From Candidatus Sumerlaeaceae bacterium (lineage in GTDB: Bacteria; Sumerlaeota; Sumerlaeia; Sumerlaeales; Sumerlaeaceae), in the NCBI GenBank assembly GCA_019695055.1, contig JAIBAT010000104.1, positions 1-64,000 of the forward strand: a stretch of 64,000 bases of DNA, given 5' to 3'. Each line of letters opens with the position of its first letter. Position 1 is the first letter of the stretch. A program made the translations under genes and the position numbers. Below the pieces are notes generated by a model, which saw nothing but the letters and a program-made list of their open reading frames with translations, was not told the origin of the DNA and did not search any database. Shown here one piece after another: positions 63,867-64,000 of this stretch.

Positions 63867-64000
63867 TGTCAGTTCCCAAATAGGTCAGGTCGGCGTACCT
63901 CCTCATCAGGCGACGCCACCGCCCCTATCGCAGATTATGGCAGGAAATAAAAGTCATTTAATCCGCACCGTTCTTTGAAATCACTAAACTTAAAAAATCG

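Overview
The window is about 64 kb of a moderately GC-rich (high fifties by eye) chromosome from a Gram-negative-type bacterium. It is gene-dense, mostly housekeeping, and shows no phage, plasmid or CRISPR signature. A bacillithiol-type BshA, a di-haem oxidoreductase (DHOR), HprK, a PilB-type ATPase with a non-standard N-terminus, many glycosyltransferases, and a RAYT plus IS110 transposase fit an uncultured PVC/FCB-like candidate-phylum bacterium. That placement is inference and I would not name a genus.

Layout. 1-1.6 kb: two CUT1 sugar ABC permeases (the first cut by the window edge). 1.6-5.1 kb (minus): an XRE regulator, NfeD-like, flotillin and PspA membrane-stress cluster closed by a strong terminator. 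5.2-8.8 kb (minus): small membrane protein, RluD-type pseudouridine synthase, GH13 amylase, exported protein. 9.0-13.7 kb: tRNA-Thr and little-known genes including a kelch-repeat exported protein and an ICMT-like methyltransferase. 13.8-19.5 kb: DsbA-like protein, FolC, a CbpA-type DnaJ and two GT4 glycosyltransferases. 19.8-26.0 kb: RNase E/G with a giant insertion in its S1 domain, a degenerate receiver fused to an anti-sigma-type ATPase, TatC, TatA and an inositol monophosphatase. 26.4-27.5 kb: rplJ-rplL. 27.9-30.6 kb: a 6S RNA I identify upstream of dnaX, then dnaX and ybaB. 30.6-37.7 kb (minus): fructosamine-kinase family protein, LMW phosphatase, beta-mannosidase, a GT2-GT9 fusion and a GT2. 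37.7-42.3 kb: mutY-hprK-spoIID and an unknown helical protein. 42.3-44.6 kb (minus): sucC and leuB. 45.2-53.9 kb: a six-hairpin glycosidase, a YkuD-like transpeptidase, bshA, and a large membrane protein paired with an ABC ATPase. 53.9-60.4 kb: DHOR, a PilB-type ATPase split by an in-frame stop, panC and a polyprenyl-phosphate sugar transferase. 60.4-64 kb: a RAYT unit, a BamE-like small gene, an IS110 transposase and a repeat-rich tail.

How it fits together. The envelope theme is strong: membrane-stress proteins, Tat export, surface-polysaccharide glycosyltransferases, a YkuD enzyme, a SpoIID-like amidase and glycan hydrolases. Intergenic DNA carries a dispersed repeat family with at least five copies or fragments (26.1, 26.3, 44.7-45.0, 63.3-63.7 and 63.8 kb) and a REP-like hairpin headed by GTAG at 45.1 kb, in the same window as a RAYT gene that could act on it.

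Most notable observations: the in-frame TAA inside what reads as one continuous domain upstream of the PilB-type ATPase; the roughly 510-residue low-complexity insertion inside the RNase E/G S1 domain; the 6S RNA; the dispersed repeat family with REP/RAYT; the pseudo-receiver with Glu at the phosphorylation site; and a MutY with Glu where the catalytic Asp normally sits.
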